The notes beneath the pieces are model-generated. The model was given only the letters and a program-made list of their open reading frames with translations. It was not told the DNA's origin and searched no databases. Below, in pieces: positions 8,401 to 17,733 of a stretch of DNA of 64,000 nucleotides. Numbering within the stretch: position 1 is the stretch's first letter; every line of letters starts with the position of its first letter. The translations under genes and the position numbers were made by a program. Source of the DNA: Corallococcus sp. EGB (GTDB lineage Bacteria > Myxococcota > Myxococcia > Myxococcales > Myxococcaceae); the NCBI RefSeq assembly GCF_019968905.1, contig NZ_CP079946.1, positions 7,475,356 through 7,539,355 of the forward strand, read 5' to 3'.

Positions 8401-9968
8401 AGCGGCAACCCCACGAGGAACTCGGTGCCGTCCGCCGGGTTGGACGTCACGCGGATGCTGCCGCCGTGCGCGCGGATGATGGAGTGCGCGGTGGACAGCC
8501 CCAGGCCGGTGCCACCGCTGCGGGTGGTGAAGAAAGGCTCGAACAGGTGTCCCATCATCTCCTCCGTGATGCTGCCGGCCGAGTCCCACACGCGAATCTG
8601 CGCCTCCTTCTCCACCCGCGCCAGCGCCACCCGCACCGTCCCCTGGGGACCCGCTGCCTGGAAGCCATTGCGCAGGAGGTTGATGAGCACCTGACGCAGC
8701 TGGTCCGGATCCACCGGCGCCGTCAGGGCCTCCGGCGCGCGCACCTCCATCTGGACCTCGCGCGCCAGGGGGTCCGCGCGCAACATGTCCACCGTCTCCG
8801 ACAAGAGCGTGTCCAGCGCCACCGGCCGGCGCTGCGGCTCCGGCGGCCGGGCGAAGCGCAGGAAGTCCTCCACCAGCCGCGCCAGCCGGTCCGCTTCGCG
8901 CGTGAGGATGCCGGTAAGCTTCATCACCACCACGTCGCGCGACTGCTCCTGCGCCAGCAGCTGCGCGGAGCCGCGCATGGCGGCCAGCGGGTTGCGGATT
9001 TCATGCGCCAGCTGCGCGGACAGCGCGCCCAGGCTGGCCAACCGGTCCGTGCGCTTGAGGTCCTCCTCCATGCGGCGCAGCTCCGTGAGGTCCTGGAAGA
9101 CAATCAGCAGCGCGCCCGCCTCGCCCTCCAGCGGCGACACCGACAGGCCCAGCACCCGGTTGCCTCCGGGCGTCCGCACCCGCAGCTCGCCCCGGGTGGC
9201 GCGCGGCCCCAGCGTGGACACCCCAGGCAATAGCGCTTCCAGGGGGAGCCCCACCACGGACGCGGTGTCCTGGACCTGGAGGATGCCGTGGGCCGCCGTG
9301 TTGAGGAAGGTGACGCGCCGCTCCGCGTCGCAGGTGACGAGCCCCGACGGCATGGAGGACAGGATGAGCTGCTGCAGCCGCCCCAGCCGGCGCAGGTCCG
9401 CCTCGCTCTGTGACAGCGCGCCGCCCGTGGCGGACAGCTGGCGCGACAGGTAGCCGGACAGCACGGCGATGAGCACCAGCGCCAGCGCGTTGCTGCCCAG
9501 CACGAAGAGCACGCGCGCCGGGGGGACCGCCACCGCGTCCACGGGCGTGGTGAGCCGCATCACGAGCAGGAGCGCCGTGAAGACGAACGTGGACACGGCC
9601 GCGGCCACCAGCGCGCCCCGCCAGTCCAGGACCACCGCCGCGCCAATCACGGCCAGGCTGTAGAGGAACGTCAGCGGCGAGTCCGCGCCACCGCTCAGGT
9701 AGACGAGCCCGGTGGCGATGAGCACGTCGCCCGCCACCGTCACCATGGCGTCCAGCCGTCCCGCGGTGCCCCGGCGCAGCCGCAGGCCCGTCACCACCGT
9801 CAGGACGTACGCGCCCGCGATGACCATGAACGACAGCGAGTCCGCCCGGCTGGGCTCCTGCGCGGGCTGCGTCAGGAGCCGGGCCACCGTCACGACGAGC
9901 GACAGGCTCGCCGCGACGGTGCGGAACAACACCAACCACACCAGGCGGGGCCCCAGGCCCGGCGCCAC
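8397..9968 (-). CDS. pilS: Sensor histidine kinase PilS
   Basis: About 523 residues from GTG 9968 (VAPGLGPRLVW); the frame is open further upstream but that part lies inside pilC. There are six N-terminal membrane helices, a PAS-like region around VTCDAERRVTFLNTAAHGIL, then HisKA with the H-box LAHEIRNPLAAM. The ATPase domain has the N box INLLRNGFQAAG and the G box GTGLGLSTAHSI. The kinase senses membrane pilin in well-studied PilS proteins. The gene follows pilC by 28 bases and overlaps pilR. No strong ribosome site is visible before the GTG, so the exact start is uncertain by some residues. Confidence 0.9.
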   Translation of the reverse strand: MAPGLGPRLVWLVLFRTVAASLSLVVTVARLLTQPAQEPSRADSLSFMVIAGAYVLTVVTGLRLRRGTAGRLDAMVTVAGDVLIATGLVYLSGGADSPLTFLYSLAVIGAAVVLDWRGALVAAAVSTFVFTALLLVMRLTTPVDAVAVPPARVLFVLGSNALALVLIAVLSGYLSRQLSATGGALSQSEADLRRLGRLQQLILSSMPSGLVTCDAERRVTFLNTAAHGILQVQDTASVVGLPLEALLPGVSTLGPRATRGELRVRTPGGNRVLGLSVSPLEGEAGALLIVFQDLTELRRMEEDLKRTDRLASLGALSAQLAHEIRNPLAAMRGSAQLLAQEQSRDVVVMKLTGILTREADRLARLVEDFLRFARPPEPQRRPVALDTLLSETVDMLRADPLAREVQMEVRAPEALTAPVDPDQLRQVLINLLRNGFQAAGPQGTVRVALARVEKEAQIRVWDSAGSITEEMMGHLFEPFFTTRSGGTGLGLSTAHSIIRAHGGSIRVTSNPADGTEFLVGLPL

Positions 9969-9996
9969 GCCCGACGGGGAACGACCCGGGCGCGCG

Positions 9997-11253
9997 CTAC
10001 TTGATCGCGCCGGCAAGGTTGAAGATGGGCAGGTACATGGCGATGAGGAAGCCACCCACCACGCCGCCGAGGAACACCATCAGCAGCGGTTCGATCATCG
10101 ACGTCAGCGCGCCAATGGCCGTGTCCACTTCGTCGTCGTAGAAGTCGGCGATCTTGTTGAGCATCGTGTCCATGGCGCCCGTCGCCTCACCGACGCCAAT
10201 CATCTGCACCACCATGGACGGGAACACCTTGGTCTCCAGCAGCGGACCCGCGATGTTCTTGCCCTCGGCGATCTTCCCGCGCACGTAGTAGATGGCCTCT
10301 TCCACCGTGCGGTTGCCGGCCGTCTTCGCCGTGACGTCCAGCGCGTCCAGGATGGGCACGCCGGAGGAGATCATCGTGCCCAGCGTGCGCGTGAAGCGCG
10401 CCACCGCCACCTTGCGAAGCACGTCACCGAACAGGGGCAGCTTGAGGAACGTCTTGTCCCAGAACTTGCGGCCCTTGGGCTGCTTGTAGCTCCAGCTGAA
10501 GGAGAAGACGAGCGCGGCGATGCCGACGACGGCGTGGATGAAGTACGCCTGCGCGAGCTTCGACAGGTCCACCACCACCTGCGTGGGGCCCGGCAGCTGC
10601 GAGCCGAAGTCCGCGAACATCTTCTCGAAGACGGGCGTCACCTTGAGCAGCAGCAGCGCCGTCACGCCGATGGCCACCAGGATGACCACCGACGGGTAGG
10701 TCATGGCGCCCTTGACCTTCGCCTTGAGCTTCTCGTTCTTCTCACGGTAGGCGGCGAGCCGGTTGAGGATGGTGTCGAGGATACCGCCCACCTCGCCCGC
10801 GGCGCACAGCTGCACGTAGAGCTCGTCGAAGACCTTGGGGTGTTCCTTGAGCGCGTCCGCGAAGGTGCTGCCCTGCTCCACCTTGCCCTTGATGGCGAAC
10901 ACCACCTTCTTGAAGGCGGGGTTGTCCATCTGGCTGGCGAGGATGTCCAAGCACTGCACCAGCGGCAGGCCCGCGTCGATCATCGTCGCGAACTGACGGG
11001 TGAAGATGAGGATGTCCTTGCCGGTCACGCCCTGGAGGCCCGGCAGGGCCAGCTCCATGTCGAGCGCGCCCTTCTTGCGGACCTTGGTCGGGTTGAGCCC
11101 CAGGGACTTCAGGCGCGCGTTGACGGCCTCGATGTCCGAGGCCTCCATCTCACCCTTCTTGTTCTCCCCGCTCTTGGTCTTCGCCTCCCAGAGGAACTGG
11201 GCCGTGTTCTTCTTGGACGCTGTCGCCTTCTGCTGCACTGCCGGTGCTGCCAT
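9997..11253 (-). CDS. pilC: Type IV pilus inner-membrane platform protein PilC
   Basis: 418 residues with two GspF/T2SF domains (about 80-200 and 280-410), each followed by membrane helices, and three to four hydrophobic segments overall (VVILVAIGVTALLLLKV, FIHAVVGIAALVFSFSW, a last one near the C-terminus). The ATG start has a clean GGAGG site seven bases upstream. PilC forms the platform turned by the ATPases PilB and PilT. It lies between pilT and pilS as in M. xanthus. Confidence 0.94.
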   Translation of the reverse strand: MAAPAVQQKATASKKNTAQFLWEAKTKSGENKKGEMEASDIEAVNARLKSLGLNPTKVRKKGALDMELALPGLQGVTGKDILIFTRQFATMIDAGLPLVQCLDILASQMDNPAFKKVVFAIKGKVEQGSTFADALKEHPKVFDELYVQLCAAGEVGGILDTILNRLAAYREKNEKLKAKVKGAMTYPSVVILVAIGVTALLLLKVTPVFEKMFADFGSQLPGPTQVVVDLSKLAQAYFIHAVVGIAALVFSFSWSYKQPKGRKFWDKTFLKLPLFGDVLRKVAVARFTRTLGTMISSGVPILDALDVTAKTAGNRTVEEAIYYVRGKIAEGKNIAGPLLETKVFPSMVVQMIGVGEATGAMDTMLNKIADFYDDEVDTAIGALTSMIEPLLMVFLGGVVGGFLIAMYLPIFNLAGAIK

Positions 11254-11308
11254 GACGGGACCTCCGGGGAGGGCGAGGAGTCTAACCTGTGATTTTCATG
11301 CCCCAAAA

Positions 11309-12421
11309 CTAACGGGCGCCCGCTCCCCCGGCCGGCCGCTGGGCTCCCCCTGGCGCACCGCCCGTGGCGAGGATGTTGCGCAGTTCCTCCGGGTCGGAGG
11401 AACGGCCGAAGGCCTCGTCCTGGGAGATGAGCCGGCGCGCCAGGAGCGCGGCGAGCGCCTGGTTGAACGTCTGCATGCCGTACTTCGCCTGGCCCACCTG
11501 CATGGAGGAGTAGATCTGGTGGACCTTGTCCTCGCGGATGAGGTTCCGGATGGCGGGGTTGGGCACCATGACCTCCAGGGCCAGCACGCGGCCCGGGGCG
11601 CCCTGCTTGGCGACGAGCGCCTGGCTCATCACGCCCTCCAACACGAAGGACAGCTGCGCGCGCACCTGGGGCTGCTGGTACGGCGGGAAGACGTCCAGGA
11701 TGCGGTTGATGGTCTGCACCGCGCTGTTGGTGTGCAGCGTCGCGTAGCAGATGTGGCCCGTCTCCGCGATGGTGAGCGCCGCTTCAATGGTCTCCAGGTC
11801 GCGCAACTCGCCGACGAGCACCACGTCCGGGTCCTGGCGGAGGATGTACTTGAGGGCCGTCTTGAAGTTGCGTGTGTCCGCACCGACCTCGCGCTGGTTC
11901 ACCAGGCAGTTCTTGTGCGGGTGCAGGTACTCGATGGGGTCCTCGATGGTCATGATGTGCTCATGACGCTCGGTGTTGATCTTGTCGATCATCGAGGCCA
12001 GCGTGGTGGACTTGCCGGAGCCCGTGGGGCCCGTCACCAGGATGAGGCCGCGCGGCTTCTTCACCAGCTCCGCCACCACCGGCGGCAGGCCCAGCTCCTG
12101 GAAGGTCAAAATCTTGAAGGGAATGGTCCGGAACGCGCCGGCCACCGCGCCGCGCTGCATGAAGATGTTCGCGCGGAAGCGCGACAGGCCCTTCACGCCG
12201 AACGACAGGTCCAGCTCGTTCTCCTCCTCGAACTTGTGCTTCTGGGCGTCCGTGAGGATGGAGTAGCAGAGCTGCTTGGTCTCCACGGGCGTGAGCGGCG
12301 CCGTCTTGAGCGGGACGAGCTCACCGTCCACGCGCAGCTGCGGCGGCGAGCCGGTGGTGATGTGGAGGTCGGAAGAGCCCTTCTCGACCATCGCCTTGAG
12401 GAGCTGGTGCAGGTTGGCCAC
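11309..12421 (-). CDS. pilT: Pilus retraction ATPase PilT
   Basis: 370 residues, GTG start. The secretion-ATPase core has Walker A GPTGSGKST at about 131-139, an Asp-rich region around TIEDPIEYLH, Walker B VVLVGELRDLETIE and the His box TGHICYATLHTNSA. The motif AIRNLIRE at about 288-295 is the hallmark of PilT retraction ATPases and separates it from PilB. The last 30 residues are Gly/Ala/Pro-rich. PilT powers pilus retraction and hence S-motility in myxobacteria. It lies 48 bases after pilB. Confidence 0.95.
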   Translation of the reverse strand: MANLHQLLKAMVEKGSSDLHITTGSPPQLRVDGELVPLKTAPLTPVETKQLCYSILTDAQKHKFEEENELDLSFGVKGLSRFRANIFMQRGAVAGAFRTIPFKILTFQELGLPPVVAELVKKPRGLILVTGPTGSGKSTTLASMIDKINTERHEHIMTIEDPIEYLHPHKNCLVNQREVGADTRNFKTALKYILRQDPDVVLVGELRDLETIEAALTIAETGHICYATLHTNSAVQTINRILDVFPPYQQPQVRAQLSFVLEGVMSQALVAKQGAPGRVLALEVMVPNPAIRNLIREDKVHQIYSSMQVGQAKYGMQTFNQALAALLARRLISQDEAFGRSSDPEELRNILATGGAPGGAQRPAGGAGAR

Positions 12422-12469
12422 GGATGCGTGTCCTGTCGGGGGAGAGGTGGGGTGGAGGAAGTGGGGTGA

Positions 12470-14170
12470 TTAGAAGCGGTCCGGCGCGGTGTTGCCCACG
12501 ACCTCTTCCAGGGTGGTCATGCCGTCCATGAGCTTCTTGAGCGCGCTCATGCGCAGGCTGCTCATGCCCAGCCGGATGGCCTCCTGCTTGAGCTCCGCGG
12601 CGGAGGCGCCGTTGATGACCAGCTCCTTGAGGCCGTCCCAGAAGGGCATGACCTCGTAGATGGCCACGCGGCCGCGGTAGCCGCGGTCGTTGCACTCGCG
12701 GCAGCCGACCTTCTCGTACATGGTGAAGGTGCCCATCTTGTCCGGCGGGATGCCCGCGTCGATGAGGGCCTGCTCGTCCACCTTCTCCGCGGGGCGCTTG
12801 CAGGCCGGGCACAGGCGGCGCGCCAGACGCTGGGCGAGGATGAGGTTGAGCGACGCCGTCACGAGGAACGGCTCGATGCCCATGTTGAGCAGACGGCTGA
12901 CCGTGCCCGGGGCGTCGTTGGTGTGCAGCGTGGAGAGCACCAGGTGGCCCGTGAGCGCCGCCTTCACGCCGATCTCCGCCGTCTCGAAGTCGCGGATCTC
13001 ACCGATCATGATGATGTCGGGGTCCTGGCGGAGGAAGGAGCGCAGCGCGGCCGCGAAGTTCAGGCCGATGTCGTCGTGCATCTGCACCTGGTTGATGCCG
13101 GCGAAGTTGAACTCGACCGGGTCCTCCGCGGTGCAGATGTTGGTGCCCACGTCGTTGAGGCTGGAGAGCGCGGAGTACAGCGTCGTCGTCTTGCCGGAGC
13201 CCGTGGGGCCCGTCACCAGCACCATGCCGTAGGGCCGGTCGATGGCCTCCTTGAACCAGGCCAGCGGCTGCGCGTCGAAGCCCAGCTTCGTCATGTCCAG
13301 CTGCAGGTTGCTCTTGTCGAGCAAGCGCATGACGACCTTCTCGCCGAAGAGCGTGGGACACACGCTCACGCGGAAGTCCATCTCCTTGCCGCCGCCGATC
13401 TTGATCTTGATGCGGCCGTCCTGCGGCAGGCGCCGTTCGGAGATGTCCAGCGACGCCATGATCTTCAGACGGCTGGTGATGGCGTTGCGCAGCTTCATGG
13501 GCGGGCGCATCACCTCGTACATCACGCCGTCGATGCGGAAGCGGACCCGGAAGTCCTTCTCGTACGGCTCGATGTGGATGTCGGACGCGCGCTTCTTGAT
13601 GGCGTCCATGAGGATGAGGTTCACCAGCTTGACCACGGGCGCGTCGTCCGCGGCCTTGGCCATCTCATCCAGGTTCTCCTGCTCCTCCTTGGCGACCTCG
13701 ATGTCGTCGCCCACGTCGCCGACGATGTCCTCCAGCGAGGGGCCCTTCTCCGCGTAGTACCGCTCGATCGATTCGCGGATGGAGATTTCGGACGCGACGA
13801 CGGCTTCGATGTTGTAGCCGGTGAGGAACTTCAGGTCGTCCACGGCGAAGATGTTGGACGGGTCGCACATGGCCACGATGAGCGAGGGCCCCGCGCGGTT
13901 GACCGGGATCACCAAGTGCTTCTCGGCCACTTCCTTGGGCACGAGCTTGATGATGTCCGGATCAATGTCGAAGTCCTTCAGGTTGATGGCCGGCACGCCG
14001 TACTGCTTCGACAGGAAGTCGGTGAGCTTCGACTCCTCGATGGCGCCCGTCTTGATGAGCGCCGTGCCGATGCGCGCGCCACTCTTCTGCTGCTCCTCCT
14101 GCGCCTTGCGGAGTTGCTGGACGGAGATGAGGTTCTCGCGCACCAGCAATTCACCGAGTCGACCGGACAT
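12470..14170 (-). CDS. pilB: Pilus extension ATPase PilB
   Basis: 566 residues. The N-terminal MshEN domain (about 1-150, beginning RLGELLVRENLISVQQL) is known in this family as a c-di-GMP-binding module. The GspE-type ATPase core has Walker A GPTGSGKTT at about 320-328, the Asp box, Walker B IIMIGEIRDFETAE and His box TGHLVLSTLHTNDA. A four-Cys zinc site (CPAC around 457 and CREC about 30 residues on) is typical of PilB. A GAGG site sits about eleven bases before the ATG. It is the first gene of the minus-strand pil operon. The receiver-GGDEF protein encoded nearby could supply c-di-GMP, but that link is speculative. Confidence 0.95.
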   Translation of the reverse strand: MSGRLGELLVRENLISVQQLRKAQEEQQKSGARIGTALIKTGAIEESKLTDFLSKQYGVPAINLKDFDIDPDIIKLVPKEVAEKHLVIPVNRAGPSLIVAMCDPSNIFAVDDLKFLTGYNIEAVVASEISIRESIERYYAEKGPSLEDIVGDVGDDIEVAKEEQENLDEMAKAADDAPVVKLVNLILMDAIKKRASDIHIEPYEKDFRVRFRIDGVMYEVMRPPMKLRNAITSRLKIMASLDISERRLPQDGRIKIKIGGGKEMDFRVSVCPTLFGEKVVMRLLDKSNLQLDMTKLGFDAQPLAWFKEAIDRPYGMVLVTGPTGSGKTTTLYSALSSLNDVGTNICTAEDPVEFNFAGINQVQMHDDIGLNFAAALRSFLRQDPDIIMIGEIRDFETAEIGVKAALTGHLVLSTLHTNDAPGTVSRLLNMGIEPFLVTASLNLILAQRLARRLCPACKRPAEKVDEQALIDAGIPPDKMGTFTMYEKVGCRECNDRGYRGRVAIYEVMPFWDGLKELVINGASAAELKQEAIRLGMSSLRMSALKKLMDGMTTLEEVVGNTAPDRF

Positions 14171-14249
14171 TTCTGGGATGCCTCTTTGAGCGTGAGGAGG
14201 AAACAGCCAGAGCCCCGGCTGTCAGCGGGACCCGAGGGGGGATAGGATG

Positions 14250-14281
14250 CCGTGCGCCAGGGGCCTGAAGCCCTGGCACGG
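14250..14281 (-). terminator. Strong hairpin between ribF and pilB
   Basis: The arms ccgtg-(cg)-ccaggg (14250-14262) and ccctggcacgg (14271-14281) form an 11-bp stem with a two-base bulge and an 8-nt loop. It lies about 100 bases after the ribF stop and 80 bases before the pilB start, both on the minus strand. There is no T run on the minus-strand side. It could terminate ribF transcripts, protect an RNA end or sit in the pilB leader. A smaller 6-bp hairpin lies at 14203-14222. Confidence 0.45.
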
Positions 14282-14379
14282 ATCCTCCCGGATTAGAGGA
14301 AACCGATGCGCAGCCTGTCAAGGCGCCCTGGCGTGCTCCCTTGCTGCCCCAGGCCCTGTGGGGAAGGCGCGTGAAGGCC

Positions 14380-15306
14380 CTACCCGTCGCCGCGCGCCAC
14401 CACGGTGCGGGCGGCTTCCACGTCGCGTTTGATTTGACCCACCAGCTCGGCGGCGGAGCCGAAGCGCTGCTCGGGCCGCAGCCGCTCCAGGAACTGCACC
14501 CGCAGCTCCTTTCCGTAGAGGTCCCCCGTGAAGTCCAGGAGGTGCGCCTCGATTGTGACCTCCGTGCCACCAAAGGTGGGCTTCACGCCGATGTTGGCCG
14601 CCCCCGGCCGCCACGGCCCGTCCGCTTCGGACAGGAGGCGCACGCGGATGGCGTACACACCGGGCGCGGGCCGCAGCTCGTTCTGCGTGTCCACGTTGGC
14701 GGTGGGAAAGCCGATGGTGCGCCCGCGGCCCGCGCCGGACACCACCGTGCCGTCCAGGTCGAACGGGCGTCCGAGCAGGCGCCTGGCGGCGCCCACGCGG
14801 CCCTCCAGGATGTACTCGCGGATCCGCGACGAGGACGCGACCACGCCGTCCACGTTCACCGCCTGCACCACGTGCACCTGGGCCCCGCGCTTCGCCGCGG
14901 CGTCGCGCAGCGTGGAGACGGTACCGGCGCGCTGGGCGCCATAGGTGTAGTCGCTGCCCACGACGACGTGGCCCACGCCCAGGCTGTCGAAGAGGGCGGC
15001 CTCGAAGTCCTGGGGCATGGAGCGCGCGTAGTCGCGGGTGAAGGGCTGCACCACCACGTGGGACAGGCCGCACGCGGCGAGCAGCTCCAGCTTGCGCGGC
15101 AACAGGGTGATCAGCTTGGGCGCCAGGTCCGGCTGGAGCACCTTGCCCGGGTGGGGCTGGAAGGTGAGCGCGTTCGCGGGGGCGTGGCGCAGCGCTTCCG
15201 CGAAGAGGGCCTGGTGGCCCACGTGCACCCCGTCGAAGTTGCCCAGCGCGAGAGCCTGCCCCTGCAGCTGGCGGCCCGCCTCGGTCACGGACTGGAAGAC
15301 CTTCAT
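14380..15306 (-). CDS. ribF: Bifunctional riboflavin kinase / FAD synthetase RibF
   Basis: 308 residues, the normal length. The N-terminal nucleotidyltransferase domain carries LGNFDGVHVGHQ (the HxGH-type ATP site) near residue 22 and SSRIREYILEGRV later. The C-terminal flavokinase domain carries GRGRTIGFPTANVD, the Thr/Asn pair that binds Mg-ATP. It makes FMN and FAD from riboflavin in the cytoplasm. It is divergent from trmB across 81 bases, which must hold both promoters; I see no clear promoter motif there. Confidence 0.95.
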   Translation of the reverse strand: MKVFQSVTEAGRQLQGQALALGNFDGVHVGHQALFAEALRHAPANALTFQPHPGKVLQPDLAPKLITLLPRKLELLAACGLSHVVVQPFTRDYARSMPQDFEAALFDSLGVGHVVVGSDYTYGAQRAGTVSTLRDAAAKRGAQVHVVQAVNVDGVVASSSRIREYILEGRVGAARRLLGRPFDLDGTVVSGAGRGRTIGFPTANVDTQNELRPAPGVYAIRVRLLSEADGPWRPGAANIGVKPTFGGTEVTIEAHLLDFTGDLYGKELRVQFLERLRPEQRFGSAAELVGQIKRDVEAARTVVARGDG

Positions 15307-15387
15307 GGCCCTTCCCTATACCACCCCGCGCGCTTTTGCCCTGGCCAACCCACGCGGCTCCATGGTTAGAGGCCCCCCGTCCCCGCC

Positions 15388-16008
15388 ATGCGCCCTGCCC
15401 TGCTCCCTGATCCGGTCGGCCTCAAGTTCGTCCCCCTGGATGCGCCCCCGGACTGGGACGCCGAGTTCGGCTTCACCGGGCCGCTGGAGCTGGAGATCGG
15501 CTCCGGGGCGGGCGGACACGCGCTGGAGTACTGCCGCAGAAACCCCGGCGTGCGCTTCGTGGCCTTCGAGTGGCGCAAGAAGTACGCGCGCGACACGCAG
15601 GCGCGCGCGGAGAAGGCGGGCATGAAGAACCTGCGCGTCATCGAATCCGACGCGCGCTTCGTGGTGCCGCGCATCTTCGCGCCCGGGTCCCTGGACGTCA
15701 TCCACCTGCAGTTCCCCGACCCGTGGTGGAAGCGCTCGCACGCCAAGCGGGCCGTCGTGCAGCCGCAGTTCGCGAAGGTGATGCTGGGGCTGCTCAAGCC
15801 CGGCGGCCGCTTCGACATGCGCACCGACGTGCAGGACCGCGCGGTGGCCATGCTGGAGATCCTCGAAGGAGCGGGCTTCCACAATCCGCTGGGCGCGGGC
15901 GTGTTCCACCCGTACGACCCGGAGGAGGTGCCCTCCACCCGCGAGCGCCGCTACCTGGCGTCCGGAGAACCCGTCTACCGCGCACGACTGGTGAAACCCG
16001 CGCCGTAG
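15388..16008 (+). CDS. trmB: tRNA (guanine-N7)-methyltransferase TrmB
   Basis: 206 residues with a Rossmann SAM-binding core: motif I LELEIGSGAGGHALEY, then VAFEWRKKYARD and IESDAR. The family-defining motif FPDPWWKRSHAKRAVV contains the catalytic Asp. It makes m7G46 in the variable loop of tRNAs. The C-terminal end is short and keeps the STRERRYLASGEPVYR tail. Start ATG 15388; single gene divergent from ribF. Confidence 0.94.
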   Translation: MRPALLPDPVGLKFVPLDAPPDWDAEFGFTGPLELEIGSGAGGHALEYCRRNPGVRFVAFEWRKKYARDTQARAEKAGMKNLRVIESDARFVVPRIFAPGSLDVIHLQFPDPWWKRSHAKRAVVQPQFAKVMLGLLKPGGRFDMRTDVQDRAVAMLEILEGAGFHNPLGAGVFHPYDPEEVPSTRERRYLASGEPVYRARLVKPAP

Positions 16009-16182
16009 TCCCGCGGTCGCGTGTCAGGCCGTGGACGTCGGGGGCCTTCCGCGCCCTCCGGCGTCCGGGTGGGCCCTTGGCAGCGCCCCTCACCCGGAGG
16101 AGAATCCACCCACAGGGTTCCCGCTACGGGGGACACTCGTGACGTTGGCCACGACCGCATCCTGTTGGGGGGTGGGCGCCTC

Positions 16183-17226
16183 ATGCCGGAAGCCGAAAGG
16201 AAACGGACGCCGGAGGGCGCGCGCCGAAGCGGCCCCGCGAACGACTTCGCCGGGCGCACCGTGCTCATCGTGGATGATGATCCGGCGCAGATCCGCCACG
16301 TGCGCGAGGGCCTGGCCCCGCACGGCTACGTCTTCAAGGAAGCGCTGGACGGAGCGCAGGCGCTGTCCGCCATCCGCGCCGGGAGGCCGGACCTCATCGT
16401 GATGGACGTGGAGATGCCGGGCCTGGGCGGCGTGGAGGTGTGCCGCATCGTCAAGGCGAACGCGGGCGAGGGCGGCTTCGGCTTCATCCCGGTCATCCTG
16501 ATGACGGCCCGGCAGGCGGCGGGCAAGGTGGAGGGGCTGGAGCTGGGCGCGGACGACTACCTGGTGAAGCCCTTCGACATGCTGGAGCTGGGCGCGCGCG
16601 TGAAGTCCATGCTGCGGCTCAAGGCGCTGCAGGACGCGCTGCTGGAGAAGAACCGCGAGCTGGAGTGGGCCAACCGGGAGCTGGACCGCCGCCGGCAGGA
16701 GCTGCTCGCGCTCAGCCGCACGGACGCGCTCACCGGACTGTTCAACCGGCGCTATTTCGAGGAGCGGCTGAGCGAGGAGTTCATGCGCTCGCGCCGGTAC
16801 CGCTCGCCCCTGTCGCTGGTGATGCTGGACATCGACCACTTCAAGCGCATCAACGACACCTTCGGGCACCCTTTTGGTGATGAGGTCCTGCGCGCGGTGG
16901 CGCAGACGGCGCGCGCGACGCTGCGGGAGGTGGACCTGCTGGCCCGCTACGGCGGCGAGGAGTTCATCGCGCTCCTGCCGGAGGCGGCCCCCCAGGACGC
17001 GCTGCGGGCATGCGAGCGGGTGCGCGAGGCGATTGAGCGGCTGGAGTTGACGTGGAAGGCGCCGGACGGAATGTCGCAGGAGGTGCGGCTGACGGCGTCC
17101 CTGGGCGTGGCGACGGTGCCCGCGGACGACCTGCAGGGTACGGAGGCGCTGCTGCGCGCGGCGGACGCGAGCCTGTATTCGGCCAAGGGGACGGGCCGCA
17201 ACCGCGTCCACCAGCACGCGGCGTGA
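16183..17226 (+). CDS. Receiver-GGDEF response regulator (diguanylate cyclase)
   Basis: 347 residues from ATG 16183; the longer frame from 16021 adds 54 residues with no homology-like features. The receiver domain (about 25-145) has the acidic residues IVDDD, phospho-Asp in LIVMDVEMPG and the conserved Lys in YLVKPFD. A short coiled linker (ALLEKNRELEWANRELDRRR) connects to a GGDEF domain (about 180-345). Its active-site motif is GGEEF and an RxxD inhibitory site (REVD) lies five residues upstream, so it should be an active, product-inhibited c-di-GMP synthase. Similar PleD-like proteins are common in myxobacteria; I do not assign a name. Confidence 0.88.
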   Translation: MPEAERKRTPEGARRSGPANDFAGRTVLIVDDDPAQIRHVREGLAPHGYVFKEALDGAQALSAIRAGRPDLIVMDVEMPGLGGVEVCRIVKANAGEGGFGFIPVILMTARQAAGKVEGLELGADDYLVKPFDMLELGARVKSMLRLKALQDALLEKNRELEWANRELDRRRQELLALSRTDALTGLFNRRYFEERLSEEFMRSRRYRSPLSLVMLDIDHFKRINDTFGHPFGDEVLRAVAQTARATLREVDLLARYGGEEFIALLPEAAPQDALRACERVREAIERLELTWKAPDGMSQEVRLTASLGVATVPADDLQGTEALLRAADASLYSAKGTGRNRVHQHAA

Positions 17227-17276
17227 CGTACCTCCCGCTTCCCCACGGCGGCGGTTTGACCTAAATCGGAGCCCCC

Positions 17277-17690
17277 ATGCGCCCGCTCGCGATGACGACC
17301 TGGCTGCTGTTTGCCCTTCTTGCCCTGGGCGGCTGCAATCGGATTCAGCCGGATACCCCCGTGGGGGCTTACCAGACGTTCCACCGGCACGTGCAACGTG
17401 GAGAGTGGCCCAAGGCCTACGCGGGGCTGTCCCAGCAGACTCAAGAGGGCCTCAAGACGCGGGCCCAGCAGGTGAGCGATGCGTCAGGGGGCATGGTGAA
17501 GGCAGAGCCGCTCGCGCTGTTCTTCGCGAATGTCCCGGCACCGGCGGATGTTCAAGAGGTTTCGCTGGTCCGGCAGGAGGGCGACGTGGCGACCGTGGTC
17601 GTGCGCTCGGCGGGAAGGTCGGGCGAGGTCCGGATGGTGAGGGAGCCGTCCGGGTGGAAGGTGGACTTTTCAGCATCCCCCCAGCCGTGA
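17277..17690 (+). CDS. Small lipoprotein of unknown function
   Basis: 137 residues. Signal peptide with lipobox LALGGC gives a mature lipoprotein starting at Cys 20. The rest (AYQTFHRHVQRGEWPKAY, then a beta-rich second half ending GWKVDF) has the size and layout of NTF2-like DUF4878-type lipoproteins, a weak resemblance only. A GGAG ribosome site lies just before the ATG. Cellular role unknown. Confidence 0.75.
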   Translation: MRPLAMTTWLLFALLALGGCNRIQPDTPVGAYQTFHRHVQRGEWPKAYAGLSQQTQEGLKTRAQQVSDASGGMVKAEPLALFFANVPAPADVQEVSLVRQEGDVATVVVRSAGRSGEVRMVREPSGWKVDFSASPQP

Positions 17691-17733
17691 GCCCTGGCAT
17701 GCCCGGGCCCCGCGCATCAGGTAACGTACAACC

